IMG/VR virus record: IMGVR_UViG_3300042987_001904
Span: 1 to 61,456 of that record
Source of the DNA: a virus
DNA: 61,456 bases
Reading direction: 5' to 3' (one strand)
The notes under the pieces were generated by a model, which ran no database searches, was not told the DNA's origin, and was given only the letters and a program-made list of their open reading frames with translations. Positions 7,636 through 13,372 of this stretch are shown piece after piece. Both the position numbers and the translations under genes were made by a program. Position 1 is the first letter of the stretch. Every line of letters begins with the position of its first letter.

Positions 7636-8319
7636 ATGAAAGTAGCAATATGTTTTAGTGGAAAATTTAGAAACAATTACAAACGAAGTTTTGAGTCATT
7701 GAAACGCAATTACTTAGACAAGTATGATTGTGATATTTATTTTCATTCATGGTCTGATCCACAACAAGAAGATGTAATAAACTTATATCGACCAGCTAAT
7801 TATAAAATTGACGATCAAATTGAATTTGACGAAAGAGGATTGAAATGTAATATTTGGTCTAATACATCTATTCATAATAGTTTATCCCAATATTATTCAC
7901 TTAGACAATCTTTTTTGGTTGTTAAAAAATCTAACAATTATGATTTTGTAATTAGAACACGGTTTGATTTAAATCATGATAATCTTGTATACGATCTAAA
8001 TAGTTTAGATAAAAACGTTATAAATTTACCAAAGTGGTCAACATGTGTTGATCCAAGAGTATGTCATAGAGGATACTGTGATGTGTTTGCCGTGGGTAAT
8101 ATAAACAACATGGAAGTATACAGTAAAATATTTTCAAATTACATATACTACATATTTGCTGACATGGAATATAGAAATTATTTACGTGGACCAAATTGGC
8201 CTGGTCAAGATTCACCACTTAGAAATGAATATGTTGTTAAATGGCATTTAAATAAAAATAAAATTCCAGTTAACGAAATGGATCTGACAACCACGACACT
8301 TAAAACAATTATTCGTTAA
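7636..8319 (+). CDS. Glycosyltransferase-like protein (surface polysaccharide type)
   Basis: A 227-residue protein starting MKVAICFSGKFRN, the opening of a nucleotide-sugar-binding fold. It has an internal DIYFHSW strand, a YSLRQSF helix and FVIRTRFDL, where Arg-x-Arg-x-Asp is a hallmark of GT-A enzymes seen in phage and capsule loci (family knowledge). It is soluble, with no membrane segment. It sits inside the tRNA island, nine bases after tRNA-Gly, without a ribosome site. It probably modifies a surface glycan or a virion protein; donor and acceptor are unknown. Confidence 0.65.
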   Translation: MKVAICFSGKFRNNYKRSFESLKRNYLDKYDCDIYFHSWSDPQQEDVINLYRPANYKIDDQIEFDERGLKCNIWSNTSIHNSLSQYYSLRQSFLVVKKSNNYDFVIRTRFDLNHDNLVYDLNSLDKNVINLPKWSTCVDPRVCHRGYCDVFAVGNINNMEVYSKIFSNYIYYIFADMEYRNYLRGPNWPGQDSPLRNEYVVKWHLNKNKIPVNEMDLTTTTLKTIIR

Positions 8320-8331
8320 TAATTTTTCAAC

Positions 8332-8385
8332 TGGAAATTTGTGGTAATGTAGGAAACTTTGAATCTTCTTGTAAGACCGATCAAT
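8332..8385 (+). pseudogene. tRNA-Gln (TTG) relic
   Basis: Bases 8356-8373 are identical to the 18 bases covering the anticodon arm of the intact tRNA-Gln at 8545-8618. Flanks such as CTGG..ATTTG and the spaced T-arm remnant also align, but acceptor and T-stem are destroyed. This is a decayed tandem copy, separated from the intact one by the tiny ORF at 8407. Confidence 0.7.
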
Positions 8386-8406
8386 TTTTTAATATAAAGG
8401 AATATT

Positions 8407-8535
8407 ATGGGATTTAAAAGAGTAAAAGCACATAGCAGAAAAGGTCATAATAGAACAATTAAGACCAAGACAGGAACAAAGACAGTCAGAGTGAAGGCTT
8501 CTAAAACCGTTCACTCTAAGAGAAAGAAAAAATAA
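8407..8535 (+). CDS. 42-residue highly basic protein
   Basis: ATG 8407 to TAA 8535, with AAAGG nine bases upstream. The product has about 18 Lys/Arg, several Thr and His, no acidic residues and ends KRKKK. Such composition suggests RNA or ribosome binding, or nucleic-acid condensation (inference). It lies between the tRNA-Gln relic and the intact tRNA-Gln, and a second tiny basic ORF lies at 9824. I do not recognise a family. Confidence 0.6.
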   Translation: MGFKRVKAHSRKGHNRTIKTKTGTKTVRVKASKTVHSKRKKK

Positions 8536-8544
8536 GTTTATAAC

Positions 8545-8618
8545 TGGGGATTTGCATAATGGTAGTGCGGAAGACTTTGAATCTTCTTGTAGGGGTTCGA
8601 TTCCCTTATCCCCTGCCA
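8545..8618 (+). tRNA. tRNA-Gln (TTG)
   Basis: Anticodon arm GAAGA-CTTTGAA-TCTTC gives TTG. The T-arm is AGGGG TTCGATT CCCTT, and the acceptor is GGGGAT/ATCCCC with an unpaired first position, plus G and CCA. Its anticodon region is duplicated at 8356-8373. Confidence 0.88.
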
Positions 8619-8625
8619 ATTTATT

Positions 8626-8701
8626 CGGGATGTAATGTCAAAAGTAGACGGCCTGTTTTGGAGACAGGAGGTTGAGATTGCGAAATTCTCCATCCCGACC
8701 A
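8626..8701 (+). tRNA. tRNA-Pro (TGG), second copy with aberrant loops
   Basis: The acceptor CGGGATG/CATCCCG is perfect and the anticodon arm CCTGT-TTTGGAG-ACAGG gives TGG, with encoded CCA. However, the D-loop (AAAAGTA) lacks the GG pair and the T-loop (TGCGAAA) lacks T55, so the usual elbow contact is lost. It may be a degenerating copy or a specialised tRNA. Confidence 0.75.
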
Positions 8702-8931
8702 TTTTGATTGTTAGTGTATAGAATTATAGCACGATACCCGTAGGAGGGTATAGGAGACTGACGTTGACGAGAGAGACATTTGGAACGCTTAGTGAAATCC
8801 TCGTATATTCGCAAGTCACGGTCATCCAATTTATAAATCTTGTGGTGGTTTAGCCACGGCGTGAGGGACACGATACACCCCTGTATGTCTGACCCGGACG
8901 AATCTGTTCCAGATAGGATAGGGTTGATTTT
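8702..8931 (+). ncRNA. Candidate structured RNA of unknown class
   Basis: This 230-base stretch has no convincing ORF and is GC-richer than the genes around it. Visible helices are 8734-8739 with 8746-8751 (ATACCC/GGGTAT) and 8759-8768 with 8815-8824 (two TGAC/GTCA blocks flanking a 2x2 loop). Others are 8842-8846 with 8853-8857, and 8873-8877 with 8882-8886 (ATACA-CCCC-TGTAT). It lies between tRNA-Pro and the methyltransferase gene. It matches no riboswitch, RNase P or intron core that I can recall. Confidence 0.4.
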
Positions 8932-9675
8932 ATGAGTATTTATACTGAATTAAATTATCGTCTATACAGAGATGAAACTCCATATTCAAATTGTGAAGTA
9001 GAAAAGTATATAGACAACAATTATCCACATACAAATATTGATTCAACACTTTTAGATTGTTTGTTCGAGCATTTTAAACCAAATTTTGTATTGGAGATTG
9101 GTTCGATGGTTGGCAATAGTTGTATAAAGATGTTGGAGTCATTTAAGACAGTAGAGTTAAATGATTCGTATGTAGTTTGTATAGACCCATTTACAGGTGA
9201 TGTAAACATGTGGGATTTGGAATATACTTTACAAGATTGGTATAGATTTCTGAGATTAGAAAATGGCATACCAACCATATATAAAAGATTTTTGGCAAAT
9301 ACATACCAATATAGAGATAAAATTGTTCCTATTAACTGCACGGCATTCACCGGAATAAATCTTTTGGAGAGATTGTATAATACACATAAATCAATTTCTT
9401 CATTACCCACTTTAATTTATTTAGATAGTTCTCATTGTAAGAATGAAACATTTCTTGAAATTGTAGAATGTTGGGATAAATTGTTAGGACCAAACACTTT
9501 GTTGTTTGGAGATGATTTTTCTCACCCAGATGTTACGCACGATGTTCTTCGAGCAGCCAAAACATTTACACTTAATTTAACTTTGAGAGATCAAATAAAA
9601 GACAAATTGGCGCCAATATCATTTCTAAAGGAAGATGTGTTGGTATATAATAATCAGTGGATGTTATTTAAATAA
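8932..9675 (+). CDS. Class I SAM-dependent methyltransferase (Methyltransf_24-like)
   Basis: A 247-residue protein. Motif I is FVLEIGSMVGNSC (residues about 52-64), binding S-adenosylmethionine. The acidic ribose-binding end is VVCIDPFTGD, and motif IV is LIYLDSSHCKNETFLE followed by LLFGDDFSHPDV. The layout fits the family found in glycan and O-methylation loci, which often accompanies glycosyltransferases. It starts at ATG 8932 after a structured leader, without a Shine-Dalgarno site. A sugar substrate is likely because a glycosyltransferase lies nearby at 7636, but this is inference. Confidence 0.75.
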   Translation: MSIYTELNYRLYRDETPYSNCEVEKYIDNNYPHTNIDSTLLDCLFEHFKPNFVLEIGSMVGNSCIKMLESFKTVELNDSYVVCIDPFTGDVNMWDLEYTLQDWYRFLRLENGIPTIYKRFLANTYQYRDKIVPINCTAFTGINLLERLYNTHKSISSLPTLIYLDSSHCKNETFLEIVECWDKLLGPNTLLFGDDFSHPDVTHDVLRAAKTFTLNLTLRDQIKDKLAPISFLKEDVLVYNNQWMLFK

Positions 9676-9709
9676 ATTTTGATCATTGATATATTAGTCT
9701 TGACCATTC

Positions 9710-9716
9710 TATTTAT
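9710..9716 (+). promoter_or_regulatory. TATTTAT box before tRNA-Gly (TCC)
   Basis: TATTTATTATTG in the 63-base gap between the methyltransferase and tRNA-Gly, 22 bases before the mature tRNA end. It may add late expression of this tRNA and the tmRNA. Confidence 0.35.
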
Positions 9717-9738
9717 TATTGTAGACTATAAACAATAC

Positions 9739-9812
9739 GCGGGTATGATGTAATGGTAGCCTGAGGCTCTTCCAAAGCCTACGTGTGAGTTCGATTCTCA
9801 CTACCCGCTCCA
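9739..9812 (+). tRNA. tRNA-Gly (TCC)
   Basis: Acceptor GCGGGTA/TACCCGC, anticodon arm AGGCT-CTTCCAA-AGCCT giving TCC, T-loop TTCGATT, CCA. Together with the GCC tRNA at 7554 it covers GGN codons well. Confidence 0.93.
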
Positions 9813-9823
9813 ATTTAAGTATT

Positions 9824-9922
9824 ATGGCAACCAAAGGAATGAGACGACAACATTTACGTAAAACAAAAAAAGGTTATTGTAACGTCAAAAGTTGCAGTGT
9901 TAAAAAACGTAAGAAAAAATAA
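9824..9922 (+). CDS. 32-residue basic protein
   Basis: ATG 9824 to TAA 9922, packed between tRNA-Gly and the tmRNA with six bases to spare. The product has about 16 Lys/Arg, two Cys (residues 19 and 24), no acidic residues and ends KKRKKK like the product at 8407. It may bind RNA; it could also be a chance ORF. No family is recognised. Confidence 0.45.
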   Translation: MATKGMRRQHLRKTKKGYCNVKSCSVKKRKKK

Positions 9923-9928
9923 TTTTAT

Positions 9929-10313
9929 GGGCGTGTTCAGGTTTCGATTTAAGAAATGTGTCCATGTCAGTCACGCAGAGGATGATAGTTGGCCTCTTTA
10001 AATGTCTATCAAAACATAACTGCTGAAGAAAACGTAGTTAGCTATGACTTCTCTTATGATGATGTCGTAGCAATTGCAGCCTAATAAAAGGTTGCTCGTT
10101 TGTTTAATGATTGTTCGATAGTTAAACAAACGTCATCATCGGACTATGGTTGGTTGATTGATTTGCTCTTCCAATCGAAATTTATGTAAATCTTAAGAAG
10201 TAAATTTTTGACAATTTTGATTTTACTTTCTAACAAATTCAAATTGTAAAAGCGTGTAGTCTGGTATGGTTCAATTCTTAAAGACGCGAGTTCGATTCTC
10301 GCCACGTCCACCA
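9929..10313 (+). ncRNA. ssrA: tmRNA (transfer-messenger RNA)
   Basis: The 5' end GGGCGTG pairs with the 3' end CACGTCC, followed by A and CCA. The hallmark 5' segment TTCAGGTTTCGATTT and the T-arm GCGAG TTCGATT CTCGC are present. The internal reading frame runs from about 10016 to TAA-TAA at 10082-10087. It encodes a tag of about 20-22 residues ending VVAIAA, like the ALAA degron of bacterial tags but about twice as long. tmRNA frees stalled ribosomes and marks the product for proteolysis. Phage copies are uncommon. It probably works with host SmpB, since no SmpB gene is seen here. Confidence 0.95.
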
Positions 10314-10346
10314 TTTTATCTTATAACCCAATGGGTTATGTAGTTG

Positions 10347-10376
10347 GCTCCGTCGCTCTGCGCGGGGCTTTTTTTA
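10347..10376 (+). terminator. Rho-independent terminator after tmRNA
   Basis: GCTCCG pairs with CGGGGC and seven T follow. A second inverted repeat, ATAACCCA/TGGGTTAT, lies just upstream at 10323-10339. Confidence 0.85.
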
Positions 10377-10592
10377 TGGTTCAAAGTCAATATAACTATC
10401 AAATATGAGACAATTTTTATTGATCGGATCTATATAACCTTCATCGGTCAAATACTTTACCATGTGTTCTCTACAATGATCGTCTTCATACAAATCACAC
10501 TTTTCTGGGTGTCTTAATACAACAAAACGATCATCCCATATGGTTATTTCGTGATTGTTGATTTTGATATCATGAAAATTAACGGTGTCCAT
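10374..10592 (-). CDS. Small acidic hypothetical protein on the minus strand
   Basis: A 72-residue ORF, the only minus-strand gene I consider credible. From ATG at 10592 the product has a protein-like mix of aromatic, acidic and His residues (HEITIWDDRFVVLRHPEK, then DLYEDDHCREHMVKYL). It contains His/Cys that might bind metal. On its own strand, TATAAATA lies 11 bases before the ATG, exactly the T4 late-promoter sequence. It is divergent from the gene at 10616 and convergent with the tmRNA. No function can be named. Confidence 0.5.
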   Translation of the reverse strand: MDTVNFHDIKINNHEITIWDDRFVVLRHPEKCDLYEDDHCREHMVKYLTDEGYIDPINKNCLIFDSYIDFEP

Positions 10593-10603
10593 ATCTATAA
10601 GTA

Positions 10604-10610
10604 TATTTAT
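10604..10610 (+). promoter_or_regulatory. TATTTAT late-promoter-like box, possibly bidirectional
   Basis: TATTTAT lies five bases before ATG 10616. Its complement reads TATAAATA towards the minus-strand gene at 10592, so one palindromic AT box may serve both. Confidence 0.6.
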
Positions 10611-10615
10611 ATTCA

Positions 10616-11029
10616 ATGAAATCCTACAGTTTGCTATACGAACGAAGCATCTATGACTATTTGATTTGGGAACCTCAAGGTAAACTCAAAATTATTGCGG
10701 ATGAATTAGATCAAATGAATAATTTTGGTTCGGATGATTTGTTCAGAGGTATGAGCAAAAAGGAATTGGATGTGTTACAAAAACATGGTAAAGTGACATC
10801 CAAAGGCAAAGGTAATACACGTCAAATTTATGGAAGTTATCTAGCTAGTGATTTTAAATTGAGTGCTAGATTTGCTTTGGTGAATTATCGTGATAAAGGT
10901 GAAGGGGTAATAATTGTAGTAGATAAAAATAAATTGCCAGACTTAAAAAGTGTTGATCCAGGCAATTTTGTTACTACTTATATACCGATAGAATCAGTCA
11001 AAGAAATTATAGATTTATCAAAGTTATGA
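10616..11029 (+). CDS. Possible ADP-ribosyltransferase-fold protein with capsid-targeting-like N-terminus
   Basis: A 137-residue protein. Residues 1-9, MKSYSLLYE, resemble the short helical capsid-targeting peptides of T4 internal proteins, which end in a (L/I)xE cleavage site. The remainder shows an LFRGMS strand, a Gly-Lys-rich loop, YLASDFKLSARFA and VIIVVDKNKL, and ends in YIPIESVKEI. This order (Arg, Ser/Thr strand, Glu near the end) resembles ADP-ribosyltransferase folds. T4 packages such an enzyme, Alt, in its head, which makes an Alt-like injected protein an attractive guess. The catalytic assignment is weak. Its stop overlaps the next ATG (ATGA). Confidence 0.5.
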   Translation: MKSYSLLYERSIYDYLIWEPQGKLKIIADELDQMNNFGSDDLFRGMSKKELDVLQKHGKVTSKGKGNTRQIYGSYLASDFKLSARFALVNYRDKGEGVIIVVDKNKLPDLKSVDPGNFVTTYIPIESVKEIIDLSKL

Positions 11030-11205
11030 GTCAAATTAAATTAAATAAAGCAGACGCACAAAAGAAAGTATATGAACTTACCGAAAAGTTGTTGTATGTA
11101 AAAAAAGACTTTAAGGATGTAGCAGCTGGTTATAAAGAAAAGATCAAGGAAATTGAAAACGAGATCAAAGCTGTTGTAGAAGAAGCTACCACTACAACTC
11201 CATAA
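11026..11205 (+). CDS. 59-residue coiled-coil protein
   Basis: ATG 11026 overlaps the preceding stop in an ATGA junction, so the two genes are translationally coupled. The product is almost entirely helical and charged, with heptad-like spacing between residues 5 and 52, and ends in a Thr-rich tail. A strong terminator follows at 11213. It may be a partner or scaffold for its neighbour, but no family is recognised. Confidence 0.6.
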   Translation: MSQIKLNKADAQKKVYELTEKLLYVKKDFKDVAAGYKEKIKEIENEIKAVVEEATTTTP

Positions 11206-11212
11206 TAATATC

Positions 11213-11241
11213 AACCACGTTTTTTACGACGTGGTTTTTTT
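11213..11241 (+). terminator. Rho-independent terminator
   Basis: AACCACGT pairs with ACGTGGTT, followed by a T run. Confidence 0.88.
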
Positions 11242-11289
11242 GTTGATTTTTTATCTTCTAGCTTGATGCTATTTATAAATTTTTCAACA

Positions 11290-11317
11290 TTGACTTTTAA
11301 TTTTTTCTTCATATAAT
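11290..11317 (+). promoter_or_regulatory. Sigma70-type promoter, leaderless
   Basis: TTGACT, 16 bases, TATAAT. The -10 box ends eight bases before ATG 11326, so transcription should start at or next to the start codon. Confidence 0.75.
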
Positions 11318-11325
11318 TAACTATC

Positions 11326-11724
11326 ATGCCAAAGCAAAAGACAGATACAAAAGTCAAAAGAAAGAAAAAGGTAGTTAAAAACATCGAAGTGGATCGTGAG
11401 ATTTCTAAGCTTACGAAAGGTTTGGAAATTATAAGAAAAATATATACACTGAACGGATCCACATATAATGTGTTCAATCAAATTCCAAACGAATTGATCG
11501 TTGATCATACTACTGAAAAAGGTAGAAAGTTACTATCTTCAATTTATCCAGATAGTCACGAAATATATTTGGTTGAATATCATAAACCCGGTGAACCTTC
11601 ATTTCCACATGGAGGTATTAAAATTTACAATAAAACGTTGGGAGAACTAAAATATGTTTATCCCGAATCTGTGGTCAAACACAAAGATGTTGAATATTAC
11701 ACTAAATCTATTGAAGTTGATTGA
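11326..11724 (+). CDS. Hypothetical protein, 132 residues
   Basis: The N-terminal 25 residues are Lys-rich (KVKRKKKVVK) and may bind nucleic acid. The rest is a compact mixed fold with an HEIYLVEYHKPGEPSFPHGG loop. There is no membrane segment or signal peptide. The gene is transcribed from its own host-type promoter and should have a leaderless mRNA. Function is unknown. Confidence 0.65.
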   Translation: MPKQKTDTKVKRKKKVVKNIEVDREISKLTKGLEIIRKIYTLNGSTYNVFNQIPNELIVDHTTEKGRKLLSSIYPDSHEIYLVEYHKPGEPSFPHGGIKIYNKTLGELKYVYPESVVKHKDVEYYTKSIEVD

Positions 11725-11748
11725 CACATATAATTAACGTGATATTGT
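11721..11748 (+). promoter_or_regulatory. Possible sigma70-type promoter
   Basis: TTGACA, 16 bases, TATTGT, overlapping the preceding stop. A TATAGT lies five bases further on, but at 21 bases spacing. It would give a leader of about 75 bases to the gene at 11829. Confidence 0.45.
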
Positions 11749-11828
11749 ATAGTGAGTATAGGAGCTGATAATTCTTATATTTTATATAAAACATATCAAG
11801 TAAAAAACAGCAAACATATAATAAGTAA

Positions 11829-12035
11829 ATGCACACTAAAAACAAGAAGAACGAAAATACTAATGAATCAGTAGACCGGTTTGTTATATTGAGAAATGGG
11901 GCTAGGGTTTCTGATGAAGAGTATAGTGTTAAGGAAGCGGCTCAGCCAGAGTATGAACATTGGAACAAGGTTATTACCAGATGGCCAGATGGTAGTAAGT
12001 TGGAAATTGTAAATCTTTCAAAGAAAGGTAAGTAA
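11829..12035 (+). CDS. Hypothetical protein, 68 residues
   Basis: A small charged protein with a disordered Lys/Asn/Glu-rich start (residues 1-15). A short domain follows (FVILRNGARVSDEEYSVKEAA, then HWNKVITRWPDGSKLEIV). It forms a two-gene unit with 12039, with a gap of three bases. No function recognised. Confidence 0.6.
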   Translation: MHTKNKKNENTNESVDRFVILRNGARVSDEEYSVKEAAQPEYEHWNKVITRWPDGSKLEIVNLSKKGK

Positions 12036-12038
12036 TAT

Positions 12039-12254
12039 ATGGGTCTAAGAGAACAAATCAAACAAGCCAAGACAGAAACAGAAGTTACTGAGTTAGTCTC
12101 CAAAGGTAAATCCTATGAATGGGCTTCTGATCAAACCAAACGTTCTTGGAAGTCAACTGCGAGGTTTAGAATTGCTGAACTTACAAATTCAGTTCCTTCA
12201 CAAACACCAGATAAATCTGTTGTCACGAAGAAAACAAAGAAGGTTAAAAAGTAA
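12039..12254 (+). CDS. Hypothetical protein, 71 residues
   Basis: A small helical protein with a Lys/Thr-rich C-terminal tail (KKTKKVKK). The middle contains a YEWASDQTKRSWKSTAR segment. It is co-transcribed with 11829 and ended by the strong terminator at 12283. The basic tail hints at nucleic-acid contact, but no family is recognised. Confidence 0.6.
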   Translation: MGLREQIKQAKTETEVTELVSKGKSYEWASDQTKRSWKSTARFRIAELTNSVPSQTPDKSVVTKKTKKVKK

Positions 12255-12282
12255 ATAGTATTTAATAAGTTGTTTAGTTGAA

Positions 12283-12311
12283 AAGGGCGCCATTATTTGG
12301 CGCCCTTATTG
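12283..12311 (+). terminator. Rho-independent terminator
   Basis: A near-perfect stem, AAGGGCGCCA with TGGCGCCCTT, ending in a T-rich run. It separates the small-gene unit from the next transcription unit. Confidence 0.85.
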
Positions 12312-12324
12312 TTTTTATTCGTGA

Positions 12325-12331
12325 TATTTAT
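12325..12331 (+). promoter_or_regulatory. TATTTAT late-promoter-like box
   Basis: GATATTTATTAAC with only four bases between the core and ATG 12336. There is no Shine-Dalgarno site. Confidence 0.65.
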
Positions 12332-12335
12332 TAAC

Positions 12336-12710
12336 ATGGCAAAAAAGTTTCAATCAAAAGTATTGCCATCGGAATTCAAAACGATGGAGGAATTTGTTAT
12401 AAAGAATAAATTTAAATTGACTGAGCAAGTTGTATCATCAATTGAATTTGCCTTGAAGAACAATTTGTCTAACGTTGAAGTGTTCAGTTTTCGAAATACG
12501 GATTTTATAGTGGTTTTGAATGTGTCTACGTTTAAAGAAAACTTAGAAAACATATACAATTATTATATTAATACAGAACAATATGAGTTCTGTGAACGTG
12601 TTTCAAAACTTCAAAAAATAATTAACCAACAAAAACCTAATGAGCAAGAAAAAAGACACAAGTCCAAAAGTCCCTCAAAATCCAAAAATAAGGGATTCAA
12701 TTCAAATTAA
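12336..12710 (+). CDS. Hypothetical protein, 124 residues, upstream of phoH
   Basis: I chose ATG 12336, directly after the TATTTAT box, because longer in-frame starts run into the terminator stem. Residues 1-95 look like a compact helical domain. The C-terminus is a disordered Lys/Ser/Gln-rich tail. The gene overlaps the phoH start by 71 bases, so the tail may exist mainly to accommodate the overlap. No function is recognised. Confidence 0.65.
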   Translation: MAKKFQSKVLPSEFKTMEEFVIKNKFKLTEQVVSSIEFALKNNLSNVEVFSFRNTDFIVVLNVSTFKENLENIYNYYINTEQYEFCERVSKLQKIINQQKPNEQEKRHKSKSPSKSKNKGFNSN

Positions 12711-13350
12711 AAGTATAGACTTAACCGAAAAACAAAAACAGCTCATAGAAGTATTACGAGATAAAAACACAAAATTAGTATTTGTATCAGGTCCAGCAGG
12801 AACATCAAAAACATACACTGCCATACTTGCGGGATTACATTTGATTAACGATAAAAGAGTCAGTGAATTGATTTATATTAGAACTGCTGTAGAAAGTAGT
12901 GATAGTAAATTGGGATTTTTACCAGGCGAAATGGATGATAAAATGAGTCCATATATTCAACCGTTAGTAGACAAATTGGAAGAGTTACTTCAAAAACATG
13001 ACATTGATAAATTAAAAAAAGAAGAACGAATTCATGGAGCACCAGTTAACTTTTTACGTGGTCTAAACTGGAATGCCAAATGTATTGTCGCTGATGAAGC
13101 TCAAAATATGACCAAAAAAGAATTGATAACATTAATAACCCGTGTAGGAGAATTTAGTAAATTATATGTTTGTGGTGATCCAGATCAAAGTGATATTAAT
13201 GGTAAAAGTGGTCTAACTCCTATTATGAACTTGTTTGACGATGAAGAAAGTAAACAAAATGGTATTCATATATTTAGATTTGATGATGATGATGTAGTAA
13301 GAAGCGGATTAGTCAAATTTATATTAAAAAAACTTAAAAAGTTAAATTGA
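12640..13350 (+). CDS. phoH: PhoH-like ATPase
   Basis: A 236-residue P-loop NTPase. Walker A is GPAGTSKT (residues about 51-58) and Walker B is CIVADEAQNM. A sensor-like CGDPDQSD follows, as in the PhoH and RNA-helicase-like superfamily. PhoH is one of the most common auxiliary genes of marine T4-like phages and has been proposed to act in RNA metabolism or the phosphate response; its phage role is unsettled (family knowledge). It has a Lys-rich N-terminal 25 residues and overlaps the gene before it. Expression follows the TATTTAT box at 12325. Confidence 0.92.
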   Translation: MSKKKDTSPKVPQNPKIRDSIQIKSIDLTEKQKQLIEVLRDKNTKLVFVSGPAGTSKTYTAILAGLHLINDKRVSELIYIRTAVESSDSKLGFLPGEMDDKMSPYIQPLVDKLEELLQKHDIDKLKKEERIHGAPVNFLRGLNWNAKCIVADEAQNMTKKELITLITRVGEFSKLYVCGDPDQSDINGKSGLTPIMNLFDDEESKQNGIHIFRFDDDDVVRSGLVKFILKKLKKLN

Positions 13351-13360
13351 TTGATAATTA

Positions 13361-13367
13361 TATTTAT
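13361..13367 (+). promoter_or_regulatory. TATTTAT late-promoter-like box
   Basis: TATATTTATAAC with five bases between the core and ATG 13373, at the head of the tail-fibre genes. Confidence 0.7.
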
Positions 13368-13372
13368 AACAT

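Noticed and set aside
8759-8828. Possible extra tRNA ending in CATCCA
   Set aside because: The end resembles other tRNA ends and the length is 70 bases, but the acceptor has two mismatches, no T-loop is present and the TGG triplet is in the wrong place.
8638-8871. Minus-strand ORF of 77 residues
   Set aside because: It is antisense to tRNA-Pro and the candidate structured RNA, with no promoter or ribosome site on that strand. Kept as an alternative only if translation is shown.
10207-10240. TTGACA inside the tmRNA
   Set aside because: There is no good -10 hexamer at 16-18 bases, and the sequence is part of the tmRNA body.
11211-11508. Minus-strand ORFs over 11211-11508
   Set aside because: They are complements of the terminator, the promoter and the Lys-rich start of the gene at 11326.
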